Source: Triatoma infestans
Taxonomy: Eukaryota > Arthropoda > Insecta > Hemiptera > Reduviidae
Length of the DNA stretch: 64,000 nt
Direction: 5' to 3'
Assembly (NCBI GenBank): GCA_011037195.1
Contig: JAAEAF010004331.1
Coordinates: 53,060-117,059, forward strand
Part shown: positions 49,421-60,270 of the stretch, one piece after another
How the letters are laid out: every line of letters begins with the position of its first letter
How positions within the stretch are numbered: the stretch's first letter is position 1
Program-made: the position numbers and the translations under genes
The notes under the pieces: model-generated
Databases searched by the model: none
What the model saw: the letters and a program-made list of their open reading frames with translations, nothing else
What the model was told of the DNA's origin: nothing

Positions 49421-49634
49421 CAAATAAAGTAATTGGTAATTATATGGCTTATTTTGTTGTTGATCGTTTTAAATAAATAATTTTCCTCAAAAAAGGGTGG
49501 GCGAATACTTTCGAGTAATTTACCTCATCTTATGGTTATTATAAAATGAGTATCAGTCTCTAACTTTAAGGTCATTTACCTTTTCGTGAAAATCCTAACA
49601 ACATTCCAAATAAACCGAAATCAAATAAACTTAC

Positions 49635-49720
49635 GCCGTAGTGGTTGTGGGCGTAGTCATTAATTCAATCTTGTTCCTAATCTGTGCTTTGATTGATGTT
49701 GCCATTATACTTCCTTATCA
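49635..49720 (-). other. Probable noncoding or short coding first exon of ZNF2
   Basis: It is paralogous to 37785-37870 and ends in the donor GGC|GTAAGT. In this copy an ATG frame stays open to the donor (MATSIKAQIRNKIELMTTP), but the other copy has a stop there, so I favour 5' UTR. Confidence 0.4.
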
Positions 49721-49973
49721 GAATTAGCATTTGATTTACATCCAAATGGTTCGTGTTAGAATAGGAAACTTGAAATGAAAGCAGTATGTTTAATTACTAA
49801 CTTTTAACAGAGTAAGCTTTTTCTCTGATGTTAAACTTTGCTTACACTTGTATGTATTCTTTAAGTGTATTAATTTTATTTCTTTAATTTACTAAAAAAA
49901 AACTAGTTCGAAAATCTGACAGCACTACAATACTTCCTCTTATAATAATTAAATTACACAAACTGTATATTTC

Positions 49974-50110
49974 TAACTACTAAGGCGGACACTGCTCCAC
50001 ACGCCCTCCAGCTACCTCCCCCAATTAAAACACAAGTGAATAGGTTTACTGTCCCAATGGACAGTAACATCGATATATTCTATTCTGTATGTTGATTTTT
50101 TTCGATTATT
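49974..50110 (-). promoter_or_regulatory. Conserved block upstream of ZNF2, possible promoter
   Basis: It is paralogous to 38091-38240. ATCGATA at 50069-50075 and the preceding TTTACTGTCCCAATG are kept while the surrounding DNA has diverged. Confidence 0.35.
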
Positions 50111-50214
50111 TCCCTTTTTCAAGCTTTCTTTTCCATTGAACATACTACTCACATGTTTCTCATGATTTACATGACTGATGATTTCTCAGGAAAAAATGTT
50201 TCGTGTTTTACAGG

Positions 50215-50660
50215 AAAAAAAAGGGGAAGATTCTGAAAAAAAGAAAAACTTCCAACACTTCTGTAACTTCAGAGTAGCAATAACTAGAGTTTGTAATGAA
50301 TGAAGTTACAGAATCAGTATCTTCCTTCAAATTGAAGCAATGTGAACTCTGTATTGGTCATTTTAAAACATAGAGTAAACATTACAGTTTCCATGACAAC
50401 AATTACTTCCGTCTGCGGATAGATCAATACCAAAAATGTGTGAAAACATATAGCGACGCCAATCCCTGGTTGGACATTGTTCTGCTGCTGCAAAAGCGAA
50501 GAAAAGAAATTTAAACCGTTTTAAACGGCAGTTTATGTTGGAAAACGTAGTTGCCTATAAAAAGAGTAAAGCTAGAGAAAGGGAATTTAAAAGGAAATCT
50601 TTTTGAAGTTATGTACAATCAATGACTACGACGACATCTGGGGCCAAATTGTTTTTAGGG
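50215..50660 (+). pseudogene. Non-LTR ORF2 fragment, copy 3
   Basis: It is the best preserved of the three copies at the linker: LNRFKRQFMLENVVAYKKSK then RERE, FKRKSF and SYVQSMTTTT, matching the R1/Jockey-type ORF2 linker ahead of reverse transcriptase. It is frameshifted and truncated, and adjoins a GC-rich stretch. Confidence 0.5.
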
Positions 50661-50689
50661 ATTATTTTTACTCACATAGAGTGAAACTT

Positions 50690-51200
50690 CTCTATGTTTC
50701 TAGAGACGGATATTCTGTCGCGGAACCTCATTCAAGTCCATCCTGCGCGTCCTCGTCGCGGCTCCGGAAACATCTGCGTCCCCCTTTTGTGGAAGCGTGG
50801 ATGGCCAAAAAGGTGGACGAATGCAGAGGGTACCCTTCAGGCTTTTGGGAACTTAGCACTCCCACGTACCTCAGCTATAATTACAGACTAACATGCAGCG
50901 GTTGGAGTGTGAGTTGGTAGAAAATTTTCTGCCCTCTTCTGGGTCGCCATAATTATGTGCGGCCTGAATCTCTTGCAGCAAATTCTTTTTTGCGGGTTCA
51001 TGCTGCATCACTTACACCTAAACGCCTTAAGATCGTACACCTACACAATTACATTCCTAGACGCCAGTGGCACGTGCTGGTGCCATCCACATGTTTGCCG
51101 TGTGTGTATACCTGTGTCGTGGGGAAAGGAAGTCCTGGTGGTGAGGACCAGGTTCTTGCTGGACGCAAGTCCCCTTGGCGTGCCTCTAAACTTCTAAAAG
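50690..51200 (+). other. GC-rich island of unknown origin
   Basis: By eye this stretch has a GC content well above the roughly one-third typical of the window. It has several overlapping open frames of 60-117 codons on both strands, none with a domain I recognise. It lies between a non-LTR fragment and a Copia fragment and has no counterpart in the other zinc-finger units. It is most likely a piece of a retroelement coding region of different composition. Confidence 0.45.
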
Positions 51201-51800
51201 ATAGAATGATTATCCAGTCAAGTGCTCTTGGTGATATTACCAAATTAGAAAGATGTGATGAAGAGTCGCTTCAAAACTTTTTTGCGCTTCAAACTTCAGG
51301 AAGGCTTTAAAATTACTGTAGAGACTTTAAATGTTTTTTAAAGCATGCATATAAAGAGTCTACAGACGGTTCCATATTACATACAACAAGATAATAGAGA
51401 AGCTTATCATGCATGATAGTAAATAATATTGACTCCATTTGATAGAGGAAGAAGAGAGGAGGCTTAGCAAGATAAACATTTAAGCAAGAATGTACCATAC
51501 CGGCAGCTCTTAGCTGCTTAATGTTTATAGCCATGTCAACAAGGTCGGATATTGACTATTCATTAAGTGTTGCTTCGGAAATGCTAGATAGATCCAAAAT
51601 CTCAGATTGGAACCTTATGAAGAGGATCTTGAAATATCTTCGTCGAACATGTATGTTTGGGGTGTGTACAAGGAAAACGCAGCAAACAATGTAAGATGCT
51701 TTAGTGATGGAGATTTTGCAGATAACTTGGGTACTGGTCGTCCTCGACGGATATTGTAACCATCTTTGCAGGTGCAACTGTCATGAGGAATAGTCGAATG
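51200..51800 (+). pseudogene. Copia-type pol relic, copy 3
   Basis: It contains the same 'gaagagtcgcttcaaaactttt', 'tttgatagaggaagaagaga' and 'atcttgaaatatcttcgtcg' segments as copies 1 and 2. It is therefore the third member of the tandem series, heavily broken. The zinc-finger array exon that should follow it is missing. Confidence 0.6.
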
Positions 51801-51809
51801 CAGACTTTT

Positions 51810-52330
51810 CTACAATATAGTATTCTATACAAGTTATTTAGGCTATACACAGTTTCAGCACTGTTCACGCGCTTATTGCTGGCCATACTGCTGATTGTAC
51901 ATCAATATAATATAAAAACTCTCAAATTTTCTTAATGTTTGTCTTTCCTCTCTGAGCTGCAGAACTGTATGTAGTTTTATTTTTTTTTTTTTAAATTACT
52001 TTGTGTCTGCATCTGGCGCCCGTGAACAGTGACCGCGAAAGTTCTTCGAGTATTTAAAGTACGTCCAATTGACTTACTTTTCTCGCTCATTATTTGCGTG
52101 ATCATTTCCCTCATCAGAAGAACGTGAGTTTTTAGTCTTCATTCGCGGCTACCGAACTTCAAAATTGCGAAAACAATGAAGAACTCAACCAAGTTGGCTG
52201 AAAAGATATTCAGATCAAAGGAGTTCAGCTACAGACGGAACAGAGGCTTGTCAACATCATCACCGGAAGAGGAGGTCCTGGAATTGCCACAGGACCATCA
52301 GACAGTGAGTAATTTCGTTATATAGAATCC
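51810..52330 (+). mobile_element. LTR end, primer binding site and leader of an LTR element
   Basis: TGGCGCCCGTGAACAGTGAC (52014-52033) closely resembles a lysine-tRNA primer binding site (TGGCGCCC, then GAACAG). It follows a possible LTR end ...TCTGCA at 52011. About 150 bases on, an ATG at 52175 opens a 49-codon frame (MKNSTKLAEKIFRSKEFSYR...) with a potential donor ACA|GTGAGT inside it. Pol is absent. The fragment occupies the place where the array exon of the third zinc-finger unit should be. Confidence 0.45.
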
Positions 52331-53340
52331 AAATACTTTTTTCTATCTTTTTCTTTAATTTGTAAATATTTCAATTACTTTTATTTATTTGGATTTATAA
52401 TTTTGTTTCAAAGTTAATATTTCATTTTTCTATCTAGTTTTGTATTCGCTATAAATTTGTAAAATGCCAACTCTCTGCTATGAGTTTATAATTTTGTAAG
52501 AAGTAATAAATAAATAAATAAACAAAATAATGCATATATTTAATTATATGTATTAATAAGAAAAATATTGCTCACTATTACAAACAATAAATTGGTGTGT
52601 AGGCGAAACTAACCACCACCACAACAATTAATTGGTGTCTTTTTATTTTGTTCTTAAAGTAGGAAAAAATGCCTAAATTTCCAATTTTTTATTGGTTTTA
52701 TTTAAATGAGGGCAAAGAAACATTTAACTTTTATTTCATCTATCAGGCATTTATATTTCGTTGGCAAAAATATATTCAGAAAATCGTACCATACTATGAG
52801 GTGTACGTGCCGACGAATGAATCCCAAAAAACTGCCTTGATGACATCCTGCCAGAAAATGTGTTGTTATAATTGCCAGCGATGGATAGTGTTCAGTCTTA
52901 AAGGATTAGAGAAAAATTGGTTAAACATTCACGACTTTACTACAATACTATGGTGACAGTAACGTATGACAACGTCCCTTAGTAAAGCTTATAATGGTAG
53001 CTTAAATTCTATCTGAACTCACAAATAAAATCAATTCTCTAGAAGAATGATGAAATAAAAAAAACGATTTTATTATATCTGTACAGTAACAAATCCAATT
53101 TTAAAGAAAAATGATGGAGCCTATTTCGGCCCTTCCAAAAAACTCAAGAGTGGCAATTTCTAAGTGAACAATTCTCTTCAAATATGGAATTCTAGCTATG
53201 ATCAAATGACTTTAATATACATCGTAAAACCTTGTTTCTTATTTTATATTGTAGTGAGTTATTTACGTAGATGTAATTTAGTTAATCAATTCTCTTAAAC
53301 TGCATTTTTAATATATGTGTATGCCACATGCATATTATTA

Positions 53341-53750
53341 CCCTATCTGAAACTTGGTTTGATCAAGATATCTTCACTGCTGAACTCGATCTTCACAACC
53401 ATATCATTTACCGCTGGGTTCGGTTCACCTGTTGATTGCTCCCGTGGAGACGGAGATTTAAATGTAAAATATATTATACATAGTTATTTATTATGGTCTA
53501 TATATTAATTCCTTTTCACTTACACTGCCAAAAAAGGCTATATACCTCCTAACTGCATTTTATTGTTATGGTTATAATCTTTAGAGAATCAATTATTTTT
53601 AGAGAAATTGTTTTTTCTTATTTGTTAGCTTTACAGCCCATTAATGAACATTAGCCTCCTCTATTTTATTATTATTTAATGTTATTAATATTTAATAGGC
53701 AATTCCCTATATGTATGAATAAATAAATAAATAAATAAATTAATTAATTA
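53341..53750 (+). mobile_element. Internally deleted non-LTR retrotransposon
   Basis: It begins with an endonuclease-like segment (TLSETWFDQDIFTAELDLHN, the 'TETWL...D.EL' motif), skips nearly the whole element, and ends in TATGTATG then (AATA)n and (TTAA)n. The corresponding site in the ZNF2 intron (48248-48256) has no insertion, which fixes its left edge at 53341. Confidence 0.55.
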
Positions 53751-53846
53751 ATTACGGAAATGGGTTGAGTGACTGTTTCATACTTTTTCTGTCATTGTGA
53801 ATGTATGGTTTCATTCATTCTCTTCTCATTCAAAATGAGCACTATT

Positions 53847-54072
53847 TATAATTTTTAATTTAAGGCACACATCTATAGTCACTGGCGCCCGGAGCCTTCT
53901 CATTGCACTGCCTGCCTCCGGACTGTGTTCTCTCGTTCCAGACAACACTGTCCATCACTGGACTATGAGCTAGAGTTTCTTAGGAAGATAAAACTAAGTA
54001 GCAACAGTTGGACTCGTACCGGCTCCTCCGTGTGGAGTCCAGTACGCCAACCACTTAGTTATTCCCTTCCCT
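53847..54072 (-). repeat. tRNA-derived SINE with 12-bp target duplication
   Basis: Read on the minus strand it begins with a tRNA-like head: A box TGGCGTACTGG (54049-54039) and B box GGTACGAGTCC (54020-54010). The body continues and ends in an AT-rich tail. It is flanked by exact 12-bp repeats ATGAGCACTATT (53835-53846 and 54073-54084). The ZNF2 intron has the empty site. Confidence 0.8.
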
Positions 54073-54336
54073 ATGAGCACTATTATTATTAGAGTTGGAA
54101 ATGTTAAAACTTTGAAAGCGAATTTCTAACTAATGTTGGACTGCAAGTGAAAATATAACAACATAAAAGATTGTTATGTGGTTCTTCAATTTTAGAAGAA
54201 ATTATAGCTGGACTACCTGTCGGTAAGGGCGAACTGTCTTCAGTTTTAATCGACATTTTCCTTCAAGAAGTCAAAAAAATTAAACCAGCTGGAACCAATT
54301 GCTAGTCCACACTTGTCAGCAAGTAACTCTGAGCCT

Positions 54337-54463
54337 CAATAAAAGTTGCCGCGGGTGTTACCAATTGGAGGATACTAACATATTCTTCCATAAGCATTTC
54401 GCTTGTATATACTTCCATATCTTGATAATAGATTTTTTCATTTTCTGTTGAGGTATGAAAATC
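54337..54463 (-). pseudogene. Zinc-finger unit 4 relic: N-terminal of array exon
   Basis: After an acceptor at 54464, the frame reads FHTSTENEKIYYQDMEVY, then SEMLMEEYVSIL and VTPAATFIE, the acidic leader of ZNF1/ZNF2. It ends abruptly at GAGG|CTCAGAG, where sequence switches to the DNA just upstream of the unit 3 first exon. All fingers are lost. The junction looks like a deletion or unequal exchange between neighbouring units. Confidence 0.7.
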
Positions 54464-54990
54464 TGGAAAATTAAGATCAATAGTAGTGATATTATTCTAG
54501 AACAAAGGAGTAAAGAAATTGTAAAATAATTTTAATAATCCTTAATCTCTATTGTATTTCTCATTTCTCAATTTTTGTAGAATCGTAATAATAAAGCATC
54601 AAATATATCAGTATTAAATTTTGTGTCGATTCAAGATGTATAATGTGGTATGTGAAACAAAGAGCAAAATTTGTCATTTTATTTTGTTCACAAAGAAGGA
54701 AGAATTTCAAAATTCCAATTTTTTATTTCTAAAAATGAGCATAGACACAGTTTACTTTTATTTCATCTATCTGGCAGATATTTTATTTGCAACAGTATCT
54801 CCAGAAAATTGTACCGTACTGCGAGGTTTACGAATCGTCTCCAAAAAATAGTCTTGGTAACATCCTGCCCGAAAATGTTTTAGTTGTCAGCGATGGATAG
54901 TGTTCAGTCTTAAAGGATTAAAGAATAATTTGTTAAACATTCACACTACTATACTATCTGGAGATGACAGTAATGTGTGGCTATGCCCCT

Positions 54991-55466
54991 CAGCATTTCG
55001 CGACTTCCTCAATCTGGAGCATTTATTTCAATTTATGGTGGTTATAAAGTCCTAACACTTTACAAAATTACCAAATAAATATATCACTACTACCTACGAA
55101 TGAAATGAAATTCTATTTCCGGAAAGAAGAAATTGGCTGATTTTGAAAAGCTGATCCGTTTTCTTTTTTTTAATTGTATCAGTTGCGTTAATTGAATTAA
55201 CTTTCTTTTTGATGTTTGATTTAGGAAATGAAATAAGTTTACACACTAGATTTGCTATGTCACTCATTTGCAAAAGAATTCTAAATCCGCTCTTTAGACG
55301 CAAATCATGGTATTTATTCATTCTCCATTCATTAAATCTTTTAGAAATACCAATTTTAAAAATAAAGCATTCATATACTTATTTTATTTTTCTTACTTTA
55401 TCCTTCAGTTTAACGATTGCTCACTGACCAACCAAGTTATTAAGTAACAGATAAATACTATTGGTA
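54991..55466 (+). repeat. Left arm of distant inverted repeat
   Basis: About 475 bp matches 60271-60742 in opposite orientation (CAGCATTTCGCGACTTCCTC against its complement). The pair brackets about 4.8 kb containing the fifth zinc-finger array. Both copies keep traces of a frame reading NKYHDLRLKSGF, suggesting an old mobile element, but the family is not recognised. Confidence 0.6.
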
Positions 55467-55469
55467 ATT

Positions 55470-56130
55470 ATGCAGAAGCGTTCTCTTCTTGCATTACACA
55501 ATTTCCTAATGAATTCTTTATAAACTTGGAATTTTTTCGAATGATATAATTATTTTTAATAATATACAGTTGATTTGGCCGTACAATATTGGTTTGGAGA
55601 AGGGCAATCATCCATTCCTCCAAAAATACCATTTATTTTACTCGAATACTAGGAATCGAAAAGATCCTGAGTAGGTTTTAACTAATTACTTTTTAAAAAC
55701 TGTTACTTCTCTTTCCACTGGTTGTAGGGCCAACAAAATTCGCTTACTAGAGACGCACCAACTTAATGGCTAAGTAATATACGTTATAAACTAGTAAAGT
55801 AATGACAATCAATCGCAAAATTTGCATATAATAATTACTATTAAGCGCACTACGTGCACCCTTTATTATAGTAATAATCAGTTAGAAGGAAAAACTTTAC
55901 TGGTTTTGGCAGGTTAATAATAAAAGGTTACCCGATATGAAAGGTTTCTTCAAACATAAACAATAACTTTATGTCAAAAGCGCGCACATATACTCCACAC
56001 TGTGTATATTAAAATTTGTTTCAAACAGATTCCAACAATTTGTAAACCTGCAGAGAATTTCATAACTTCCCTGGAAGAAATCTTTTACAGTAATTATGGA
56101 AGATTCTTCTCGACCGTTACTTGTATGAAG
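55470..56130. other. AT-rich DNA, no gene recognised
   Basis: No coding, RNA or repeat assignment can be supported in this stretch beyond general AT-richness. Confidence 0.4.
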
Positions 56131-56592
56131 GAAAAGGATTGTGAGTTTCGATCTTTTTAAAAAAATAAAAAACTTAAATTCTTGCCAACGTTTCGACAAA
56201 TATATTGTCTTTTTCAAGGCATAAAAATAAAAAAAACTATTACTTAAATAATCTTCAAAACATATTAAACTTGAAATCTTATGTATAATTTTGGAAATAA
56301 AAAGTTGAGAATACCTCAACAACACAGAGAAAAGTGAACAAATAAAAGGTTGATTTATTGTTGTTAAGTGGTTTTATTTGTTCACTTTTCTCTGTGTTGT
56401 TGAGGTGTTCTCAACTTTTTATTTCCAAAATTATACATAAGTTTTCAAGTTTAATATGTTTTGAAGATTATTTAAGTAATGGTTTTTTTGTTTTTTATGC
56501 CTTGAAAAAGACAATATATTTGTCGAAACGTTGGCAAGAATTTAAGTTTTTTTTTATTTTTTTAAAAAGACCGAAACTCACAATCTTTTTCC
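56131..56592. repeat. Foldback element with hammerhead-like module
   Basis: Arms 56131-56348 and 56372-56592 are nearly perfect inverted copies around a 23-base loop. The right arm (56497-56537) reads TGCC, TTGAAAA, extra A, the hairpin GACAA-TATAT-TTGTC, GAAA, palindrome ACGT ending in GTT, then GGCA pairing with TGCC. The architecture equals that of the 512-797 element with different stem sequences. Two core positions differ from the hammerhead consensus, so this copy is probably inactive. Open frames on both strands here are products of the palindrome. Confidence 0.6.
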
Positions 56593-56599
56593 TTTTACA

Positions 56600-57680
56600 G
56601 TAAGTTTATTTTAAGCTACTGTAGTTGTTTTGATCTCTCTCGTAAAAATTTGTCATTTTTTTCAACATAGTCCTATTTTGCAGATCTATAGGGTAAAACT
56701 ACAAAGCCACTTTCTAAATGTTTCAGTATGGTTCTCGTATTCTGCGTTTGTCCATTGATGTGCAGTGGTTTATAAAAGTGAAAACGATGGTAGAAGGTGT
56801 GTGGTGAGTAAGAGTTTTTCTCTCTAAACAGGCTAAACCGAAATAGTGGCCATATTTTAGGGATGCCGACTTAAGTATAGGTACGATATACTCTCAAGAG
56901 CCGCCAAAATTAGAACTGGGTATTTGCCAGTTACCATCATTTAAATCCTACAAAACTAGCCAAAATTAAAAGTCTGTGTCAGGCAATTTAGTAGTAATAG
57001 AACAAACTGACTGCATTAACAGTCTTATTTAACTGTTAAAAGTGTCATTACTTTCAAGAGAGCTCCTCGCAAATTATTTGCGCGAAGGGCCCCTAAAACG
57101 GCCCTAATTCCAACTACTCACAACAAGCACATACACATGTATACAAAAAACTCACTCAATGGATAGCCATCTTAGGTCACCATTGGGCCCTGAAGCAAAT
57201 ATAATTCTTACTACTCACACATAATGAATGCCAAAGGAATATTTAGTAACAATTACAATTTTGAAAGAAATCTGTCATAATTGCCATGTTCAAGTTTTAA
57301 TTGTTCAACCAGGGCAAGGCCTCTCTTACCTTTATTATTCAGCAATGTCGGCCTGACGGAGAACACCTTGGAAAGGGTGAATCCAGAACCAACTGGGCAT
57401 CCTATCTGTATTACACACTAGTTTTATCCATGATCTCTGAATAACAATTAACGTTTTTACATTTAAAACCATGACAGCATAACTATAATTCTGATAATAC
57501 CAGAAAGAATATTTGTTTTCTAATGTGAAGCATTATCATTTCAATTTGTAAGATACTCAAAGGAGGTACCGGGAAAAAGTCATTGAACTTTTATATTTTA
57601 TTTTTATTGGGTTAACATTTCAAATAAACCAAACAATTATTTCTAATGAAAATATATACCGTTTCAACTTACAGTTAAAA
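56600..57680. other. Intergenic DNA, no gene recognised
   Basis: This lies downstream of the fifth zinc-finger gene. Nothing beyond short AT-rich and unclassified sequence can be supported. Confidence 0.4.
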
Positions 57681-57689
57681 ATAGTATTG

Positions 57690-57800
57690 CGCTCCGGGCA
57701 GATTTTCGAAATTGAGTTTTCTCCGGAAATTTGAGGATCCCTGAGTCCGAATATGTGGTTTTTAGAAAATGGTCTGAGTGTGAGTGTATGTGTCCGTTTC
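57690..57800 (+). repeat. Family C repeat fused to the end of ZNF5
   Basis: It contains 'tttcgaaattgagttttctccggaaa', 'cctgagtccgaa' and 'aaaatggtctg' followed by a GTGTGAGTGTATGTGTCC run, matching 46300-46410. The first part of ZNF5's 3' end (minus strand) is read out of this repeat. Confidence 0.6.
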
Positions 57801-59029
57801 AATTAGAAACGAAGTATGTTCACGCGAAGTATGTGTCATCAATCTTGTGGAATTAGTACAACTGTAATCGCATTCACTACAGTTATATGGTTTGTCGCCT
57901 GAATGTGTACACATGTGTTTTCTCAGTCTTGTGGAATTAGTACAACTGTAATCACATTCACTACACTTATATGGTTTGTCGCCTGTATGTTTACGCATAT
58001 GCAGTTTCAATCTTGAGGAATGAGAACAACTGTAATCACATTCACTACAGTTATATGGTTTGTCGCCTGTATGTTTACGCATGTGTTCCCTCAGTCTTGT
58101 GGAATTAGTACAATTGTAATCACATTCACTACACTTATATGGTTTGTCGCCTGTATGTTTACTCATGTGCAGTTTCAATCTTGTGGAATAAGAACAACTG
58201 TAATCACATTCAGTACAGTTATATGGTTTGTCGCCTGTATGTTTGCGCATGTGTTCCTTCAGTCTTGTGGAATTAGTACAGCTGTAATCACATTCACTAC
58301 ACTTAATTGGTTTCTCACCCGTATGTTTACGCATGTGTACTTTCAATACTCGGGAAGTAATACAACAGTAATCACATTCGCTACACTCATATGGTTTCTC
58401 GCCCGTATGTGTACGCATATGTACCTTCAACACTGAGGAAGTAGTACAACTGTAATCGCATTCGCTACACTTAAATGGTTTGTCGCCTGTATGTTTACGC
58501 CTATGTAGCTTTAAACTTGTGGCATTAGTACAACTGTAATCACATACACTACACTTATATGGTTTCTCGCCCGTATGTGTACGCATATGTACCTTCAAAA
58601 CTGAGGAAGTAGTACAACTGTAATCACATTCACTACACTTATATGGTTTCTCGCCCGTATGTTTACGCATATGTACCTTCAATACTCGGGAAGTAGTACA
58701 TCTGTAATCACATACGCTACACTTATATGGTTTGTCGCCCGTATGTTTACGCCTGTGTCGCTTTAAACTTGTGGCATTAGTACAACTGTAATCACATACA
58801 CTACACTTATATGGTTTTTCGCCCGTATGTGTACGCATATGTACCTTCAACACTGAGGAAGAAGTGCAACGGTAATCACATTCACTACACTTAAATGGTT
58901 TGTCGTCTGAATGGGTTGCCAATTCTTCTTCTTCCAGGGTACTGACATATTCTTTCTTAAGCATTTCACTTCTATATAGTTCCATATCTTGATAACAGAA
59001 TTTTTCATTTTCTGCTGGGGTGTGGCAAC
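57762..59029 (-). CDS. C2H2 zinc-finger protein ZNF5, array exon (5' exon not in window)
   Basis: The exon begins at an acceptor (CTAG|GTTGCCACACC, 59030/59029) homologous to those of ZNF1 and ZNF2 and reads CHTPAENEKFCYQDMELY, then STLEEEELATHSD. It goes directly into 13 tandem C2H2 fingers, without the divergent first finger of its paralogues. Fingers follow YKCSxCDYSCTxSxxLKxHMRKH with TGDKP or TGEKP linkers. Alternating near-identical pairs (TTSSVLKVHMRTH / TNATSLKLHRRKH) indicate recent two-finger duplications. The last finger is HTSREH and about 15 more residues come from an inserted family C repeat. No first coding exon is found to the right, where homology stops near 59265. It may lie outside or be lost, or an internal ATG may be used. 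Confidence 0.75.
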
Positions 59030-59269
59030 CTAGAAAATAAAGTTCAACATCAGTGATCACATGGATTAAGGAGGATTTTGTGATGAAGGAGGAAGGAAAC
59101 TGTAAAATAAATTTAATAATCTTTAATAATCTAATGATTTAATAATCTGGATTGTGTTTATCATTCCTCCATTTTTGTAGGATCGTAATTATAAGGCTTC
59201 AAACATATGAGTATTAAATTTTGTGTCCATTAAAGATGTATTATGTGCTAACAGAGGTGTGTTTATAGA

Positions 59270-60265
59270 CTTTTTTTTTTTAAATGTTTTATGGCGTCGA
59301 CTGCTGAGGTCTTTGGCCACATTCTTCGCTATACATGTCTTTAGAATTAGTGACGTTATAAGTATGCGTCTGTGCATGGGATATTTTCATTATTTTTGTG
59401 TATGCTCACCAATAGACAATATAGCCGTGTTAATAGATGTATACAGTCTTGAATATATACAATGAATACTAGCACACCAATAAATACATTCATCCCTATA
59501 AATACATCCATTCTAACGACGATCACACAGCCTAATAAAGTATAAAAGTGGGTGGAGTACTGGATATTCCTCACACCCGGGTACTTAGAACTAGGATAAA
59601 ACTATGTACACTATTTACATAACATTCATACTCACATTCACACAGGTGCCGGGGTTGCCAATCCCGGCTCAGACCCACCCCTCCAAAAGTCAGTGGCTCC
59701 CAAGTTAAAAACAAAGTGCAGGAAAGGTTTCCTACACGACCAAAAGTTACCACCCCTGGTCGGTATTGGTGCCCCTACACCCATACTCACAATCTTTCAT
59801 TCCTATAAAAATTAAAATCTAATTCTAAATCTTATACTATAATTTACAAGCTAATGGGATTGTAGTACTCGTTATTCCTACAATCCATATCTACCTAACC
59901 TACAGAAACTATCAAACCATACTCATTCATACAAATAAATTACTTTCATACAAATTCTTTCATTCTTCTAACTATATACATCCATGTACAACCATATAAA
60001 ATCTATTAAATTCTTCTGAAAATTCCCAGTGCCTTTAAAAAACCAATCACCCCAATAACCAAACAACATTTCAACAATGCAGCTTTGTCAAGCTAAGATG
60101 TTTAATTTATTTTTAAATATTTCCACAAAAGTACACAAAACCAAAGCTGACATTAATTGTATCTTGTTGCTATAAGTAAATCTGTTATACAGTCGCTACC
60201 TATGTTTGATACAGCTCTTGCATGATTTCAAATTCCATTTAATATTAAACTAGTTTTGGTATCAA
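59270..60265. other. Unclassified insertion in ZNF5 upstream region
   Basis: Homology to the other zinc-finger introns ends near 59265. What follows has 'tttatggcgtcgactgctgagg' and a GC-richer patch at 59640-59770 ('ggtgccggggttgccaatcccgg'), unlike the neighbouring DNA. I suspect an unrecognised transposable element but see no ends or domains. Confidence 0.4.
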
Positions 60266-60270
60266 TTTAA

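Larger units (their letters stand above)
52560..54256 (-). pseudogene. Zinc-finger unit 3 relic: first exon and intron only
   Basis: The first coding exon (54256-54217, MSIKTEDSSPLPT) is three codons shorter than in ZNF1/ZNF2 but keeps its ATG and phase-1 donor. Its intron aligns with those of ZNF1 and ZNF2, for example 'gatgacatcctgccagaaaatg' at 52838. The array exon is gone, replaced by LTR-element sequence. The intron carries a non-LTR insertion (53341-53750) and a SINE (53847-54072). It cannot encode zinc fingers. Confidence 0.65.

Noticed and set aside
56358..56603. Two near-identical frames on opposite strands at 55969-56325 and 56358-56603
   Set aside because: They are the two arms of a palindromic foldback element read in both directions.
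58020..58436. 138-codon plus-strand frame opposite ZNF5
   Set aside because: Same cause: a repeated translation of the antisense of finger units, with no independent start context or domain.
32751..59029. CRISPR-like array reading of the regular 84-bp repeats
   Set aside because: The periodicity equals one C2H2 finger (28 codons) and the repeats are in-frame coding units.
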